DNA of 64,000 nt from JABCPE02 sp963530615 (GTDB lineage Bacteria; Bacteroidota; Bacteroidia; Flavobacteriales; Weeksellaceae): NCBI GenBank assembly GCA_963530615.1, contig CAUSDX010000005.1, positions 25,342-89,341 on the forward strand, given 5' to 3'. Every line of letters begins with the position of its first letter. Positions within the stretch are counted from its first letter, which is position 1. Made by a program: the position numbers and the translations under genes. Under the pieces are notes generated by a model. The model saw only the letters and a list, made by a program, of their open reading frames with translations, made no database searches and had not been told where the DNA came from. Of this stretch, positions 17,963 to 26,745 are shown in pieces.

Positions 17963-18833
17963 ATTTTTTGTTAAAAATGATGTCAATTAAAACACCAATG
18001 ATAATAATTACAACTCCTAACATTAAAGATAAAGTTAGTGGTTCTTCCTGAAATATCCACACGCTTATTGCTACAGCAATGATAGGTTCTACAGCACCCA
18101 TGATAGCTGTAGGAGTAGAACCTATATATCGTATAGCATAAACAAGAGTAACGACGGATAATACGGTAGTTGTAAAAGAGAATAAAGAGAGATGAACGCT
18201 TGTCTCCATATTAGGAATAGTTATGGAATTTCCTAAAAACAATGTTTTTGAGAGAAAATATATTGATGCGAATAACATAGAATAAAAGGAAATTTTTATT
18301 CCAGATGCACTGATTTTAGCTTTATTAATGATAATAATATATAAGGCGTAAACTAAGGCACCTAATAAAGAAATAAAAAGACCAATATAGTTAATATTAA
18401 AATCATCTTTTATACTCAAAATACCCACCCCGATAACGACTACTACTAGAGAAATGGTCGTAGCAAATGATATTTTTTCTCCGAAAAAGAAACCTAAAAT
18501 AAGGGCAACGATTATAGGATAAATAAAAAAAATAGTAGAAGCTATACCAGGGCTAAGGTGATCGTATGCAGCAAATAAAAATTCCGAGGATAAAGAGTAA
18601 AATAATCCTAATATAGCCATAATTATCCCCTCTTTTATATTTATTTTTAAACTTTCTTTTTGATAAAAGAGGTAGATTAAAATAAAAATAGCAGCAATAA
18701 AAAATCTGTAAAATAGAGCCGTATCAATGGAGAAATTAGTCATTTTCTTTAATGGAATCATGAAAAGTGGAATCATGCCATAAGTCAGTGCCGAAATAAG
18801 TGCAAATAAATAGCCCTTGAGAGTATTATTCAT
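17961..18833 (-). CDS. EamA/DMT-family transporter
   Basis: A 290-residue protein with ten predicted transmembrane helices in two EamA repeats (first YLFALISALTYGMIPLF, second FISLLGALVYALYIIIINKA, ending GAVEPIIAVAISVWIFQEE). The family exports metabolites, amino acids or nucleotide sugars. The substrate cannot be read from the sequence. The ATG at 18833 (MNNTLKGYLF) is chosen because the upstream 25 residues of the open frame are basic and polar and not family-like. It converges with alaS. Confidence 0.85.
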   Translation of the reverse strand: MNNTLKGYLFALISALTYGMIPLFMIPLKKMTNFSIDTALFYRFFIAAIFILIYLFYQKESLKINIKEGIIMAILGLFYSLSSEFLFAAYDHLSPGIASTIFFIYPIIVALILGFFFGEKISFATTISLVVVVIGVGILSIKDDFNINYIGLFISLLGALVYALYIIIINKAKISASGIKISFYSMLFASIYFLSKTLFLGNSITIPNMETSVHLSLFSFTTTVLSVVTLVYAIRYIGSTPTAIMGAVEPIIAVAISVWIFQEEPLTLSLMLGVVIIIIGVLIDIIFNKK

Positions 18834-18985
18834 TATTTTATAATTTTGGAAATCGATTTTTTTTTCTCTTCTTGGAGAATTTTGCGAAATTAGGAAAAGT
18901 TGATACAATATAAAAATATTGTCATTAAAATAACAAAAGAGACCTCAAAATCTGGGTCTCCATTGTTTTTATAGTAAAATTTCTA

Positions 18986-20467
18986 CTAAAATTTCCATCC
19001 TAGAGTAAGTGTTATATTGCCTCTCTTAGTTTTTGCATTGGAGATAATACTCGTATTAGAATAGGTATAATATGCATTAGCAGATGCAGAAAGAACATAA
19101 AGTCCATCAAGGAATGGGTTGGCATAAGTATAAGTAACATGCTGATAAGTAGCATCAATGTAGAATGATTTGAAATCATAACCTACCCCTCCTGAAAGTA
19201 CTTGGGATTTACTAACGATATAGTTTGAGATTTTTCCATGAGAACTTTGGTTTCCATTAGCATCAATAATACTGAAATTATTTTCGGTATAAGAATAATT
19301 TCTAAAAGGGCTAGTAGTAAAGGCATACCCTCCTCTTGCACGGAATCCTTTTATTCTATATTCGGCTCCAAATTTTAACTCGTTTTGTGCTTTATAAGTG
19401 GATTTATAGAAGTTATTAAGTTGAGTTTCGGCTTCTCCATTGCTACTAAAATGAGGTTTTCCTAAATCCATACGATAATCTACATTAAATGCAAAATTCT
19501 TATTAGGTATAAAGGCTCCACTAAGAGTTAATTTCCCAGGAGTTCTTACATTTCTGCTTTCAGAACCTGTATAGGAATGGATAGCAGAGCTTTTAGAGGT
19601 AATATTATTCACATAATAATTATAGTCTCTATCAATGCTATACCAAGTTGGGGACTCCAAAGAAGCTCCTAATCTTATTTGGTGGTTGATTTTCCCAATA
19701 ACCCCTGCAGATATGGAGAAGCCAGTGGCGTCTTCTTTGAAAGGAGTATTTTGTTTCTTGAAATAGGCTGAACTTTCAGGAGAAGAATTTTGAAGTGTGA
19801 GATAAAGTTCATCATACTGCTCCACATTGAGAGAGGAGATATTTATTCCTGCTCCGATATAGATTTTATTTTCATAATTGGCTCCTAATCCTAAATTAAG
19901 TTTAGAACGACTTCCTATTCTTTCAAATTGATGTCCAGAATAAAGTAGATTATTTGGTGTTGAATTACTATTTCCAAATCTATGCCCTGAATAAATCATT
20001 TTATCATCAGTGGTGCGATGAAGAATAACAGCATGATTACTTGGAGATTGTATTCTATTGTCTATTTTTTCATTGATAAGGTTTATACCGATATTGATGA
20101 ATTTCCAAGGGCTATTATTTTCTGTTTGAAAAGAAAGAACTCCGCCTACTTGTCCTAAAGTTGTTTTATCAATGCTATTTTCCGTAGTTCTTCCAGCAAG
20201 GGAAGAAGTTGTTTTTGTAGAATTGATAAGTAGGCTAATGTTAGCATCACTAGTAATGAAAACACCTAGCCCTGCTGGATTAGAATTTAGAGAAGAAATA
20301 TCCCCTCCTAATGCACCCATAGAACCAGCCATAGATGAATATCTTGCTGTCCCAGTGATGATATTGTTATCATAAATTTCTGTAGTATTTCTAATTGTGG
20401 AAATATCTTGTGCAAAGAAAACAGTACTTGCAGATATTCCTGTCAGTATTGCGATTTTTTTAGTCAT
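18986..20467 (-). CDS. OmpP1/FadL-type outer membrane protein
   Basis: A 493-residue secreted protein with a signal peptide ending near residue 19 (VFFAQDIS). It shares the ARYSSMAGSMGALGG and SSLNSNPAGLGVF segments common to Bacteroidota members of the FadL/TodX superfamily. The rest is a long alternating beta pattern ending in a C-terminal aromatic residue (TLTLGWKF), as expected for an outer-membrane barrel. Family members take up hydrophobic compounds such as fatty acids, but the substrate here is unknown. The lipoprotein gene 25 bases upstream (20493-21413) probably shares its transcript. Confidence 0.82.
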   Translation of the reverse strand: MTKKIAILTGISASTVFFAQDISTIRNTTEIYDNNIITGTARYSSMAGSMGALGGDISSLNSNPAGLGVFITSDANISLLINSTKTTSSLAGRTTENSIDKTTLGQVGGVLSFQTENNSPWKFINIGINLINEKIDNRIQSPSNHAVILHRTTDDKMIYSGHRFGNSNSTPNNLLYSGHQFERIGSRSKLNLGLGANYENKIYIGAGINISSLNVEQYDELYLTLQNSSPESSAYFKKQNTPFKEDATGFSISAGVIGKINHQIRLGASLESPTWYSIDRDYNYYVNNITSKSSAIHSYTGSESRNVRTPGKLTLSGAFIPNKNFAFNVDYRMDLGKPHFSSNGEAETQLNNFYKSTYKAQNELKFGAEYRIKGFRARGGYAFTTSPFRNYSYTENNFSIIDANGNQSSHGKISNYIVSKSQVLSGGVGYDFKSFYIDATYQHVTYTYANPFLDGLYVLSASANAYYTYSNTSIISNAKTKRGNITLTLGWKF

Positions 20468-20492
20468 TGTTATAAATTATGTTTGATGATAT

Positions 20493-21413
20493 TTATCTTG
20501 TTCTAAAACCTCCATCAGAGTTACTTCCTCCGCCCCAAGAGGGTTGTCTTCCAAAACTTCCTCTTGAGCCATCATTTGGGAAGGAGTTTGTTGTAGGGGG
20601 AGGCGTTGGTGTGTTATTTCTCCAAGTATTATTACTTTCAAAGTTATCATTTCTTCCCCAAGATGAATTTCTTTCAAATCCTCTATCGTTATAGGTAGAA
20701 CTGCTGTTATTTCCCCAAGAGTTATTGGAATTATTCCCTCTGAAGGTTTGATCGGCACTACTTTTTCGGTAGTTTCTAGCAGGGTAGTAGCCTCTTTCGT
20801 AGTAATTAGGATAATAGTAATAATCGTAGTATCCTCCGTAATAAGGCGAGTAAAAAGGATTGTAATACCACGGATTATAATATCCGCCATATCCCCAATA
20901 TGGATTTGCGTTCCAATAATAGGAATTATAATACACCCAAGGATTTCCCCAAGAAAAACCTAAATTCCAGCCAGAGTAATAATTCCCGAAATAAGAATTA
21001 TAATACCCAAAATAATAAGGCGAATGAAAGTTGTAAGGATTACCCCAAACAGAATAACTATCATAATAGTAGTTATTTTGAGTTCCAGTATAAACGCCCC
21101 AATCTGATGAGGTTTTTATTTTCTGATTATTGCCCCAGTTTTTGTTGTTGTATTTTTCGTTTTGTTGTTTTTGATTTTTTTGAGATTGTCCTATGATACT
21201 TTCTTCATGTCTGTAATAATCATCTTCATATCTTGTACTTTGCCAAGCTATTCTTTGCTCTATTTTATCGGATTTAGGGTCATAGTAGATACCATCAGTT
21301 TCTGTATAGCCAGATTGTATCCCACAAGAAATTAATGCTAAACTACTTAAAATAGCCATGCCTCCTTTGGTTAAAAGAGATGAGAATAAATTTTTATAGG
21401 TGTAATCTTTCAT
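20493..21413 (-). CDS. Tyr/Asn/Gly-rich lipoprotein of unknown function
   Basis: A 306-residue protein with a lipoprotein-like start (hydrophobic run ending LALISC, candidate lipid Cys30). After about residue 110 it becomes low complexity, dominated by Tyr, Asn, Gly, Trp and Pro (for example YYNPWYYNPFY and SSWGRNDNF stretches). It probably sits in the outer membrane as an unstructured or adhesive surface protein (inference). No domain is recognised. It is divergent from proS and is followed by the OmpP1-like gene. A Thr/Ile-rich overlapping frame on the same strand comes from the repetitive codons and is not counted as a gene. Confidence 0.75.
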   Translation of the reverse strand: MKDYTYKNLFSSLLTKGGMAILSSLALISCGIQSGYTETDGIYYDPKSDKIEQRIAWQSTRYEDDYYRHEESIIGQSQKNQKQQNEKYNNKNWGNNQKIKTSSDWGVYTGTQNNYYYDSYSVWGNPYNFHSPYYFGYYNSYFGNYYSGWNLGFSWGNPWVYYNSYYWNANPYWGYGGYYNPWYYNPFYSPYYGGYYDYYYYPNYYERGYYPARNYRKSSADQTFRGNNSNNSWGNNSSSTYNDRGFERNSSWGRNDNFESNNTWRNNTPTPPPTTNSFPNDGSRGSFGRQPSWGGGSNSDGGFRTR

Positions 21414-21448
21414 ATTAAAACAATTTAATGAATTTTAAGTTTATTGAT

Positions 21449-21456
21449 TATATTTG
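21449..21456 (+). promoter_or_regulatory. -7 element of the proS promoter
   Basis: TATATTTG, 91 bases upstream of the proS ATG. It predicts an ~85-base leader that overlaps the 5' end of the divergent lipoprotein transcript. Confidence 0.55.
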
Positions 21457-21504
21457 CAGAATAATTATTACCAAAAATATACCAATTTTTTAAAAAAATA
21501 ATTT

Positions 21505-21512
21505 CAAAGGTA
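21505..21512 (-). promoter_or_regulatory. -7 element of the lipoprotein gene promoter
   Basis: TACCTTTG on the minus strand. An inverted repeat ATGAT-TTTT-ATCAT (21513-21526) lies immediately upstream and could be an operator. The promoter lies inside the proS leader, so the two transcripts overlap at their 5' ends. Confidence 0.5.
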
Positions 21513-21546
21513 ATGATTTTTATCATAAAAATAAAATATAAGATTT

Positions 21547-23022
21547 ATGGCAAAATTAACTTCAAGAGCAGAAGATTATAGTAAATGGTATAACGAGCTT
21601 GTGGTAGGAGCAGATTTAGCGGAAAACTCAGGGGTGCGTGGCTGTATGGTCATTAAGCCGTACGGATATGCAATATGGGAAAAAATGAGAGATGAATTAG
21701 ACAAAAAGTTTAAGGAAACAGGTCATGAAAATGCGTATTTTCCAATTTTTGTCCCAAAAAGTCTATTTGAAGCAGAGGAGAAAAATGCAGAGGGTTTTGC
21801 GAAAGAATGTGCAGTGGTTACTCACTATCGTCTAAAAACAGATCCTGAAAATCCTTCTAAATTGATAGTAGATTCTGAGGCTAAATTAGAGGAAGAATTG
21901 ATTGTCCGCCCTACTTCTGAAGCGATTATTTGGAATACTTATAAAAGCTGGATTCAATCTTATAGAGATTTACCGATTAAAATTAACCAATGGGCAAATG
22001 TAGTGCGTTGGGAAATGAGAACTCGTTTATTTTTGAGAACAGCGGAATTTCTTTGGCAAGAAGGGCATACAGCTCATGAAACTAGAGAAGAAGCAATAGA
22101 AGAAGCAGAACAAATGTTAGAAATCTATGCACAGTTTGTAGAAAATTTCATGGCGGTGCCAGTAGTAAGAGGGTTAAAATCTCCGAGCGAGAGATTTGCA
22201 GGGGCAGATGAAACTTATTGCATAGAGGCAATGATGCAAGATGGAAAAGCCCTACAGGCAGGGACTTCTCATTTCTTGGGGCAAAATTTTGCGAAGGCTT
22301 TTGATGTGAAATTTGCGAATAAAGAAGGAAAATTAGAACATGCGTGGGCTACTTCTTGGGGAGTTTCCACAAGGCTGATGGGAGCATTGATTATGTCCCA
22401 TTCAGATGATAATGGTTTAGTATTACCGCCGACCTTAGCACCTATTCAGGTGGTGATTGTCCCTATTTTTAAGGGTGAAGAGCAGTTGGCTCAAATTGAT
22501 GAGGTCGCTTATGTATTGAGGGATAAATTAAAAGCATTAGGTATTTCTGTGAAGTATGATAATAGAACGACTCATAAGCCAGGTTGGAAGTTTGCAGAGT
22601 ATGAGCTAAAAGGTGTGCCAGTGCGTGTAGCAATTGGAGCAAGAGATTTAGAGAATGGAGTAGTAGAGTTGGCAAGAAGAGATACTTTGACAAAGGAAAC
22701 TCAACCATTGGAAGGCGTAGAAAATTATATCAAAAATCTTTTAGAACAAATTCAAAAAGATATTTATAATAAGGCGCTTAAATATAGAGATGAGCATATC
22801 ACTAAGGTAGATACTTATGAAGAATTTAAGCAAGTTTTAGAGGAAAAAGGCGGATTTATTTCGGCTCATTGGGACGGAACGGAAGAAGAAGAAGAGAGAA
22901 TCAAGGAAGAGACTAAAGCTACGATAAGATGTATCCCTTTAGATATCGAAGAGGAAGAAGGCGTTTCCTTAATCTCTGGGAAGCCATCAAAAAGAAGAGT
23001 TCTCTTTGCAAAAGCATATTAA
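21547..23022 (+). CDS. proS: Prolyl-tRNA synthetase (short, eukaryote/archaeal-like type)
   Basis: A 491-residue ProS without the editing insertion of the long bacterial form. Class II motifs are visible: motif 2 around RWEMRTRLFLRTAEFLWQEG, motif 3 in WGVSTRLMGALIMSHSDDNG, and the substrate loop in QAGTSHFLGQNF. The C-terminal zinc-binding-like region is present in reduced form. It charges tRNA-Pro. Bacteroidota commonly use this short type. It stands alone and ends at a bidirectional terminator. Confidence 0.97.
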   Translation: MAKLTSRAEDYSKWYNELVVGADLAENSGVRGCMVIKPYGYAIWEKMRDELDKKFKETGHENAYFPIFVPKSLFEAEEKNAEGFAKECAVVTHYRLKTDPENPSKLIVDSEAKLEEELIVRPTSEAIIWNTYKSWIQSYRDLPIKINQWANVVRWEMRTRLFLRTAEFLWQEGHTAHETREEAIEEAEQMLEIYAQFVENFMAVPVVRGLKSPSERFAGADETYCIEAMMQDGKALQAGTSHFLGQNFAKAFDVKFANKEGKLEHAWATSWGVSTRLMGALIMSHSDDNGLVLPPTLAPIQVVIVPIFKGEEQLAQIDEVAYVLRDKLKALGISVKYDNRTTHKPGWKFAEYELKGVPVRVAIGARDLENGVVELARRDTLTKETQPLEGVENYIKNLLEQIQKDIYNKALKYRDEHITKVDTYEEFKQVLEEKGGFISAHWDGTEEEEERIKEETKATIRCIPLDIEEEEGVSLISGKPSKRRVLFAKAY

Positions 23023-23026
23023 TAAC

Positions 23027-23057
23027 AAAATCCCTCTCAAATTTGAGAGGGATTTTT
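23027..23057. terminator. Bidirectional terminator between proS and the 340-aa secreted protein gene
   Basis: Arms AATCCCTCTCAAA and TTTGAGAGGGATT with flanking A and T runs lie five bases after the proS stop and just before the stop of the converging gene. Confidence 0.88.
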
Positions 23058-23058
23058 T

Positions 23059-24081
23059 CTATTTTACACTAAAATGTCTTGTTTTAGTATGGTTGATATT
23101 CATTAAATGAATCAGCTTTTCAGCTTCTTCTTTGAATTTTTTGCCGTCTCTAGTATCATAGTCATTGGCAATAATTTTATCCCCCATTTCTATTGCTTTT
23201 TCAGGCATGTCAAAAATCAAATATAATTGAGCTAAGTTATAATATGTAGCATATCTGATTTTTTTATGAGGCTTTTTATCATCAGGATACTTAGATAAAA
23301 CATCTAAAAGATAGGTTTCAATAGGTGTTAGTTCATTTTTAAGAGGTTCAAGAGACTCATGTGCTTTTATTTTTGAAACCAAACTTTTTATTTGAGTAAA
23401 GACATTTTGATGATTTTCATATTCAGGATGTTTTTTAGAAGCTAAAATCCAAAAATTAATATTTTCATTATAGGTAGGATAAGCATAATAGTTGTTTACT
23501 ACATGAGCAGAACTATTGATAGTTTCTGAAATGAATTTCTCTTGAATATCATTTACTATTCTTTGATAGTTTAATTCTATGTATTCTTTTGCTTTTGAAT
23601 AGTTATAATTACTAGGACCATAATAGTTATTAAGGTCTCTTCCGTAAGTGAAAGATGTACCTTCGTTTATTTTGCTATTGATCCTTAAATTAGCTTTTGT
23701 TCCATAAGAAATATACGGTGTGTATTCGTAGATAATCTCTTTTTGACCATCTTTACCTTCTCTTTCGTATTTTTGTTCGCTGACATCAATTTTTCTTATA
23801 TTGATTTTATCCAAAGAGAGAAGAATGTTTAGTGAGGCATCATCGGGATTTTCTTTCTTTTGAAATCCTGCCAAAACCATTTTATTGGCAAAGTTAGATT
23901 TATTTATTGCATCTAAATTGCTATCAACAAAATAGGTTCGTAAATTGCTATCTTCAATAGGACGAGATGGAAGATTTACATATTGAAAATTAACATAATT
24001 TCTATCCAAATTAGTGTTTTGAGCATAATTTACACCAACGATAGATGTTGATAGAAGAATTGAAAATAAAGTTTTTTTCAT
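23059..24081 (-). CDS. Secreted protein of unknown function, candidate phase-variable
   Basis: A 340-residue protein with a clear signal peptide (MKKTLFSILLSTSIVGVNYAQ, cleavage near residue 20). The middle part is polar with many Asn, Tyr and Lys. About residues 180-325 look helical and include a TPR-like stretch (YYNLAQLYLIFDMPEKAIEMGDKII). I do not recognise a named family. The C-terminus is not a T9SS sorting signal, so it is probably periplasmic. Its promoter spacer is a pure (AT)12 microsatellite, so expression could switch between cells. It converges with proS and has ilvE upstream on the same strand. Confidence 0.78.
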   Translation of the reverse strand: MKKTLFSILLSTSIVGVNYAQNTNLDRNYVNFQYVNLPSRPIEDSNLRTYFVDSNLDAINKSNFANKMVLAGFQKKENPDDASLNILLSLDKINIRKIDVSEQKYEREGKDGQKEIIYEYTPYISYGTKANLRINSKINEGTSFTYGRDLNNYYGPSNYNYSKAKEYIELNYQRIVNDIQEKFISETINSSAHVVNNYYAYPTYNENINFWILASKKHPEYENHQNVFTQIKSLVSKIKAHESLEPLKNELTPIETYLLDVLSKYPDDKKPHKKIRYATYYNLAQLYLIFDMPEKAIEMGDKIIANDYDTRDGKKFKEEAEKLIHLMNINHTKTRHFSVK

Positions 24082-24111
24082 AAAATTACATTTTTAATAA
24101 ATATAGATATG

Positions 24112-24146
24112 CAAATATAATATATATATATATATATATATATCAA
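24112..24146 (-). promoter_or_regulatory. Promoter with microsatellite spacer
   Basis: On the minus strand TTG lies at 24146-24144 and TATATTTG at 24119-24112. The 24 bases between them (24120-24143) are exactly twelve AT repeats. Spacers in this promoter class are usually about 17-23 bases, so the present length is slightly long. Loss of one or two repeats would give 22 or 20. Confidence 0.7.
24120..24143. repeat. (AT)12 microsatellite
   Basis: Twelve uninterrupted AT dinucleotides, the only long dinucleotide repeat seen in the window, placed exactly between the two promoter elements of the 340-aa secreted protein gene. Confidence 0.95.
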
Positions 24147-24202
24147 GATGATATTATTATTTTTTTACAAAAAACAACACCAATCAGTGTTGTTTTATAT
24201 TA

Positions 24203-25264
24203 TTAATTTACTTTCTCTACTAAAACTCTCCAGCCGAATGGGTCTTCTGCAAGATTAGTTTGAATATTAGTTAAATCCTTTTTTAGGGTAAGGGCAAAAC
24301 TTTCTTCTTCACTTAATTGAGGAAGAGATAAACGCTCTCCGTTATAACCTATGGATTCAAAAACATTAGTTACTACTGCGGTTCCTACTCCCCAGATTTC
24401 TTTTAGTGTACCGTTTTTATGAGCGGTGATTACTTTCTCTACTGGGACATCACCTACCACTACATTGATGCCTCTTCTTTGAGCAAGTTGAATGATACTA
24501 TCTCTGGTAACGCCATCAAGAATTCTGTCAGAAGTTTTCGGAGTGTAGATGGTGTCTTCTATTCTTACCATCACATTCATTGTTCCGCTTTCTTCAAAGT
24601 AAGTATGTGTAGCATCATCAGTCCAGATGATTTGTTCGTAACCTTCTTCGTTGGCAAGTTTTGTTGGGTAGAATGCTCCTGCATAGTTTCCAGCTGCTTT
24701 GGCGAAGCCTACACCGCCATTTGCTGCTCTGGAGTAGTAATCAGAGATTTTTGCGGATACGGGCTTAGTGTAGTAGCTTTTCGCTTGAGTAGCTAAAATA
24801 GCAAACATATACTTATTAGCTGGTCTTGCCATAAGAGCTTCTTCAGTGGCAAAAAGCACAGGTCTAAGGTATAATGAATATCCTTCGCCGAACGGTACCC
24901 AGTTTCTATCTACATCTACCAAGGTTTTTAGACCCTCCATGAAGATTTCTTTTGGAAGTTCAGGGATGGCTAATCTCTTTGCAGATTTATTGATTCTCTC
25001 AAAGTTCTTCTCGGGGCGGAAAAGAAAGACATTATCATCTTTATCTTTATAAGCTTTCATTCCCTCGAAACACGCTTGTCCGTAATGTACACCCATCATG
25101 GCAGGAGAAAACTCCATTTTTCCGTAAGGGATAAGTCTTGGCTCTCCCCATTTCCCATTTTCATATTCACAAATAACCATATGGTCTGTAAAACCACTTC
25201 CGAAAGTGATGTTCTCAGTGTTTGTAGCCTCTAAACGAGATTTTTCTACTTTTTGGATAATCAT
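24203..25264 (-). CDS. ilvE: Branched-chain amino acid aminotransferase
   Basis: A 353-residue fold-type IV PLP aminotransferase of the larger BCAT type. It shows GQACFEGMKAYK, LYLRPVLFATE, the KAAGNYAGAFYPTKLA stretch that includes the PLP lysine region, and the ESGTMNVMVR loop. It interconverts Leu, Ile and Val with their keto acids. The ATG at 25264 (MIIQKVEKSRL) is chosen because a -7 box (TACCTTTG, minus strand, 25295-25288) lies inside the longer open frame that begins at 25300. It is a single gene, divergent from the coiled-coil protein. Confidence 0.95.
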   Translation of the reverse strand: MIIQKVEKSRLEATNTENITFGSGFTDHMVICEYENGKWGEPRLIPYGKMEFSPAMMGVHYGQACFEGMKAYKDKDDNVFLFRPEKNFERINKSAKRLAIPELPKEIFMEGLKTLVDVDRNWVPFGEGYSLYLRPVLFATEEALMARPANKYMFAILATQAKSYYTKPVSAKISDYYSRAANGGVGFAKAAGNYAGAFYPTKLANEEGYEQIIWTDDATHTYFEESGTMNVMVRIEDTIYTPKTSDRILDGVTRDSIIQLAQRRGINVVVGDVPVEKVITAHKNGTLKEIWGVGTAVVTNVFESIGYNGERLSLPQLSEEESFALTLKKDLTNIQTNLAEDPFGWRVLVEKVN

Positions 25265-25287
25265 AATTTTCAATTTTAATTCTAAGA

Positions 25288-25295
25288 CAAAGGTA
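25288..25295 (-). promoter_or_regulatory. -7 element of the ilvE promoter
   Basis: TACCTTTG on the minus strand, 24 bases upstream of the chosen ATG. It supports the shorter start. Confidence 0.55.
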
Positions 25296-25391
25296 AGCAT
25301 TTATTTTAATATGAATCTTAATGAAAAAATCATTAGATTTGTGAAGTATTCTATAAAAATTATTAATCTTGTAAGAAAAATTACAATTTAT

Positions 25392-26738
25392 ATGGAAATA
25401 GGAACAATTAAAAATATTGAGGTAAAAATAGTAGAGATCAGAGAAAAAATAAAAAACATCGATTTTAGTGATCATGAAGGAAAGGTTTATGGAAGTGAAT
25501 CTGAATATACCTACAGAACTTTAATCGCAGAAGTGGAAAATATATTAACCGATTTGACTACTCTTGTGAATAACCCAGAGATGTTTATAAGATTATCAAC
25601 TTATCAAGAGAGAACAAGTATTCAAAACGAGTTAAGTAGAATTTACTCTAGTTTAGAAAGTACTAATTTATATTTGTATGTAGAAGGAATGAAAATAATA
25701 CTTCGCAATTATAATGTTCGCGATTTTTCTGAACACAAAATACAATTTAAAAAGGAAATAGAAGATGTAAGAAAAGTAAAAATTGATTTAGGAAAAATTT
25801 TGAAACAGAGTGAAAAATTAGAGCAAAATATTACAACCAAAGAAAATGAAATTTCATCTCTTCATAATGAAATACAAAAAAAATTAGATAACTCTAAAGC
25901 TAAATTTGAAGAAATATCAAACGTTCTACAAGGGTTTTCTGATGAAGTATCAAAACAGGGAAATTTAAATTCAGATTTATCTCGTATAAGTACAGAAGCT
26001 AATAGAAGTCTAAACGATATTAATACTTATAGAGCTCAAGCCGAAGCAAATAAAAATATAACGGATAATTTTGTTAAATACTTACAAGATAAGGAAGACA
26101 AACTTGTCGAAATTGAAAAAAGAACAAAAATAAATACAGAAAATTTAGAAAAGTATGAAGAAGAAAGAAAAGGATTTTTAGCTGAAGCAGAAAAACTCAT
26201 AAATAGTGCAAAACAAGCATTAGAATATAAAACAGCACAAGGGCTGAGTGCTGCTTTTAATTCTCAATATGCAAAGGCTAACAATTTTTGGGTTTTGTTT
26301 TTTTGGATTGTTGGAGCAATTGTTTGTTTAGGAGGTGCGGGTTGTTTAGGCTGGTATTTTATGGAGAGTATCAATGAAAATAATCAATGGTTTATTATTT
26401 TAGGGAGAATATTATTGTTGCCAATACCTATTATGGGGGCTGTTTTCTGCGCTAATCAATATACAAAACAGAAAAATATTATTGAAGATTATGCTTATAA
26501 ACAAACAATAGCTAAGTCGGTAGTTGGTTTTTCTGAACAATTAAAGAAAAATGGTAAAGATGAAGACAATTCAGAATATGTAGATTATATCAGAAAAGCC
26601 TTGGCAGAAATACATAAAGACCCTTTAAGAAGTAGAAAAGAAGAAAAGCAATCATTGACAAATTTGAAAGCAGGGCAGTTAGAAAAAATCATTGAGCTTG
26701 CAAAGAAAATAACAGAATTAGGAAAATTGGGGCAATAG
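25392..26738 (+). CDS. Coiled-coil protein with two C-terminal membrane helices, unknown function
   Basis: A 448-residue protein. About residues 85-290 are a long coiled coil rich in Lys, Glu and Asn. Two strongly hydrophobic helices follow near 300-323 (Gly- and Cys-rich) and 332-354. A ~95-residue charged cytoplasmic tail ends in AKKITELGKLGQ. The ATG at 25392 (MEIGTIKN) is preferred because the earlier frame overlaps ilvE on the other strand and its promoter. No family is recognised. Its position at the left edge of a patch with a repeat array and a compositionally odd gene suggests accessory DNA. A role in envelope organisation or defence is speculation. Confidence 0.7.
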   Translation: MEIGTIKNIEVKIVEIREKIKNIDFSDHEGKVYGSESEYTYRTLIAEVENILTDLTTLVNNPEMFIRLSTYQERTSIQNELSRIYSSLESTNLYLYVEGMKIILRNYNVRDFSEHKIQFKKEIEDVRKVKIDLGKILKQSEKLEQNITTKENEISSLHNEIQKKLDNSKAKFEEISNVLQGFSDEVSKQGNLNSDLSRISTEANRSLNDINTYRAQAEANKNITDNFVKYLQDKEDKLVEIEKRTKINTENLEKYEEERKGFLAEAEKLINSAKQALEYKTAQGLSAAFNSQYAKANNFWVLFFWIVGAIVCLGGAGCLGWYFMESINENNQWFIILGRILLLPIPIMGAVFCANQYTKQKNIIEDYAYKQTIAKSVVGFSEQLKKNGKDEDNSEYVDYIRKALAEIHKDPLRSRKEEKQSLTNLKAGQLEKIIELAKKITELGKLGQ

Positions 26739-26745
26739 ATTTAAA

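Noticed and set aside
20477..20890. Thr/Ile-rich 137-codon ORF on the minus strand
   Set aside because: It is an out-of-phase reading of the low-complexity lipoprotein gene and its composition follows from the repeated Asn/Tyr/Gly codons.
25206..25391. Longer N-terminus of the coiled-coil membrane protein
   Set aside because: It would run through the ilvE start and promoter on the other strand and has unrelated, low-quality sequence.
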